Shown: positions 6,663-7,552 of the stretch, piece after piece
Layout of the letters: the number at the start of each line of letters is the position of its first letter
Numbering within the stretch: the first letter of the stretch is position 1
From: Verrucomicrobiales bacterium
GTDB lineage: Bacteria > Verrucomicrobiota > Verrucomicrobiia > Verrucomicrobiales > Akkermansiaceae
DNA: 7,552 nt
Direction: 5' to 3'
Assembly (NCBI GenBank): GCA_002729295.1
Contig: PBTU01000049.1
Location: 1 to 7,552 of the forward strand
Program-made: the position numbers and the translations under genes
Notes under the pieces: model-generated
What the model was told of the DNA's origin: nothing
What the model saw: the letters and a program-made list of their open reading frames with translations, nothing else
Database searches by the model: none

Positions 6663-7552
6663 ATGCGCAAATGGAAAGATACAAAGCGCGCTTCCGTATC
6701 CAATCACGTGCGCTTTTTGGGCTTCATTATTTTTTTAGGGACCGGAAATCTTTTGGGGTTTCCGAATAGCCCTGCGCCCAAAAAAGAAAGGACGTCGGAA
6801 GAGCACTGGGCCTTTCGGCATCCGGTTAAACCGACGCTTCAGGGAAAGCTGCACCCGATCGATGAATTGCTGGCCCGGAAGCAGAAAGAGGGTGGATTTG
6901 ATGCGGTGGGTGAAGCTTCACGCGCCACGCGCTTGCGTCGTCTTTGGCATATCGCGACGGGGCTCCTTCCCAACAAAGCCGAGCGCAAGCAGTGGATGGC
7001 CGACAAGCGGACCGGAGTCGAATGGACCAAGGCTGCGACGGAAGCGGCGCTGGCCAGGAAGACTTTCGGCGAACGTTGGTCGCGGCACTGGCTCGATGTC
7101 GCCCGCTATGCCGATACGCGGGGAGCAGCGGTCACTCAGAACGAAGATTATCCCTACGCCTACACCTATCGTGATTGGGTGATCGGAGCCTTTAATAAAA
7201 ATCTGCCCTACGATCGCTTTGTGCATCTGCAGGTGGCTGCGGATTTGATGAAGGCTCCTCTCGAGGATCAAGCGGCTTTGGGTTTTCTGACGGTGGGTCG
7301 GGCTTATCAAGGCGGGCAGCGTCATCTTTTGGTCGCTGATCAGATTGATGTCACCACGCGCGGGGTGATGGGACTGACCGTGACCTGCGCGCGTTGCCAC
7401 GATCACAAGAGCGATCCGATTCCTACGGCGGATTTTTACAGCCTCTACGGTGTCTTTGCGAGTGCGAGCATGCCCAAGAATCTGCCCAAACTCTCCGAGC
7501 CTGAAGACTCGCCGGGTTATCGAAAGTTCAAGGAGGAGCATCGCAAGCTGGC
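6663..7552 (+). CDS. DUF1549 (PSCyt2) domain protein, N-terminal part (cut by the right edge)
   Basis: The frame is open to the right edge (296 codons from ATG 6663). Residues 1-17 are basic, followed by a hydrophobic stretch (RFLGFIIFLGTGNLLGF, 17-33), giving a signal peptide or anchor, so the protein is exported. DUF1549 features follow: EHWAFRHPVKP (47-57), HPIDELLARK (64-73), RLRRLWHIATGLLP (90-103), FGERWSRHWLDVARYADTRG (135-154), YRDWVIGAFNKNLPYDRF (169-186) and the CARCHDHKSDPIP heme-c-like motif (C242, C245, H246). Family members usually carry DUF1553 downstream and occur in carbohydrate- or sulfatase-rich loci of Planctomycetes and Verrucomicrobiota; their biochemical role is not settled. 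Unlike many relatives there is no N-terminal PSCyt1 cytochrome domain. In-frame ATGs at 6636 and 6630 are alternatives: AAAGGTG lies ahead of them, but they overlap the divergent gene and lengthen the n-region. I prefer 6663 on signal-peptide grounds. Confidence 0.88.
   Translation, partial: MRKWKDTKRASVSNHVRFLGFIIFLGTGNLLGFPNSPAPKKERTSEEHWAFRHPVKPTLQGKLHPIDELLARKQKEGGFDAVGEASRATRLRRLWHIATGLLPNKAERKQWMADKRTGVEWTKAATEAALARKTFGERWSRHWLDVARYADTRGAAVTQNEDYPYAYTYRDWVIGAFNKNLPYDRFVHLQVAADLMKAPLEDQAALGFLTVGRAYQGGQRHLLVADQIDVTTRGVMGLTVTCARCHDHKSDPIPTADFYSLYGVFASASMPKNLPKLSEPEDSPGYRKFKEEHRKL

Overview
The window most resembles a chromosomal stretch from a Verrucomicrobiota-type bacterium (related PVC lineages cannot be excluded). 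The evidence is the mix of families: a YHYH-domain secreted protein, a PEP-CTERM-sorted surface protein, a DUF1549 (PSCyt2) protein with a CxxCH motif, and a large alkaline-phosphatase-superfamily/TPR/sulfotransferase fusion. No rRNA, tRNA, CRISPR, insertion sequence or phage gene was found. No gene-free stretch exceeds about 300 bases.

Layout. Six of the seven larger genes lie on the minus strand. From left to right: (1) the N-terminal 178 codons of a secreted YHYH-domain protein, cut by the left edge; (2) a spacer of about 190 bp with a near-perfect palindrome and a short coding-like fragment; (3) a 214-aa PEP-CTERM protein; (4) a spacer of about 150 bp; (5) a short GNAT-like remnant 3 nt behind the big fusion gene; (6) the 896-aa phosphodiesterase/TPR/sulfotransferase fusion; (7) a 452-aa MATE efflux transporter; (8) a 279-aa lipoprotein that looks like a divergent GH25 lysozyme. 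At about 6635 the direction switches, and a plus-strand DUF1549 gene runs off the right edge.

How the genes may work together. The minus-strand genes from 6637 down to about 1521 read like one transcription unit: lipoprotein -> MATE (7-nt overlap) -> fusion enzyme (81-nt gap) -> GNAT remnant (3-nt gap). This links an envelope-anchored GH25-like protein, a membrane exporter and a cytoplasmic enzyme carrying both a phosphodiesterase and a PAPS-type sulfotransferase module. Making, sulfating and exporting a small molecule or envelope component would fit this order, but that is inference; no substrate can be read from the sequence. The YHYH and PEP-CTERM genes are probably separate secreted-protein units. 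The DUF1549 gene probably starts another operon, because such genes are usually followed by DUF1553/DUF1501 genes beyond the right edge.

The most interesting items are the triple-module fusion, the truncated GNAT-like reading frame directly after it, the lysozyme-like lipoprotein whose expected catalytic acids look substituted, the palindrome upstream of the YHYH gene, and the divergent gene pair with almost no space for promoters.
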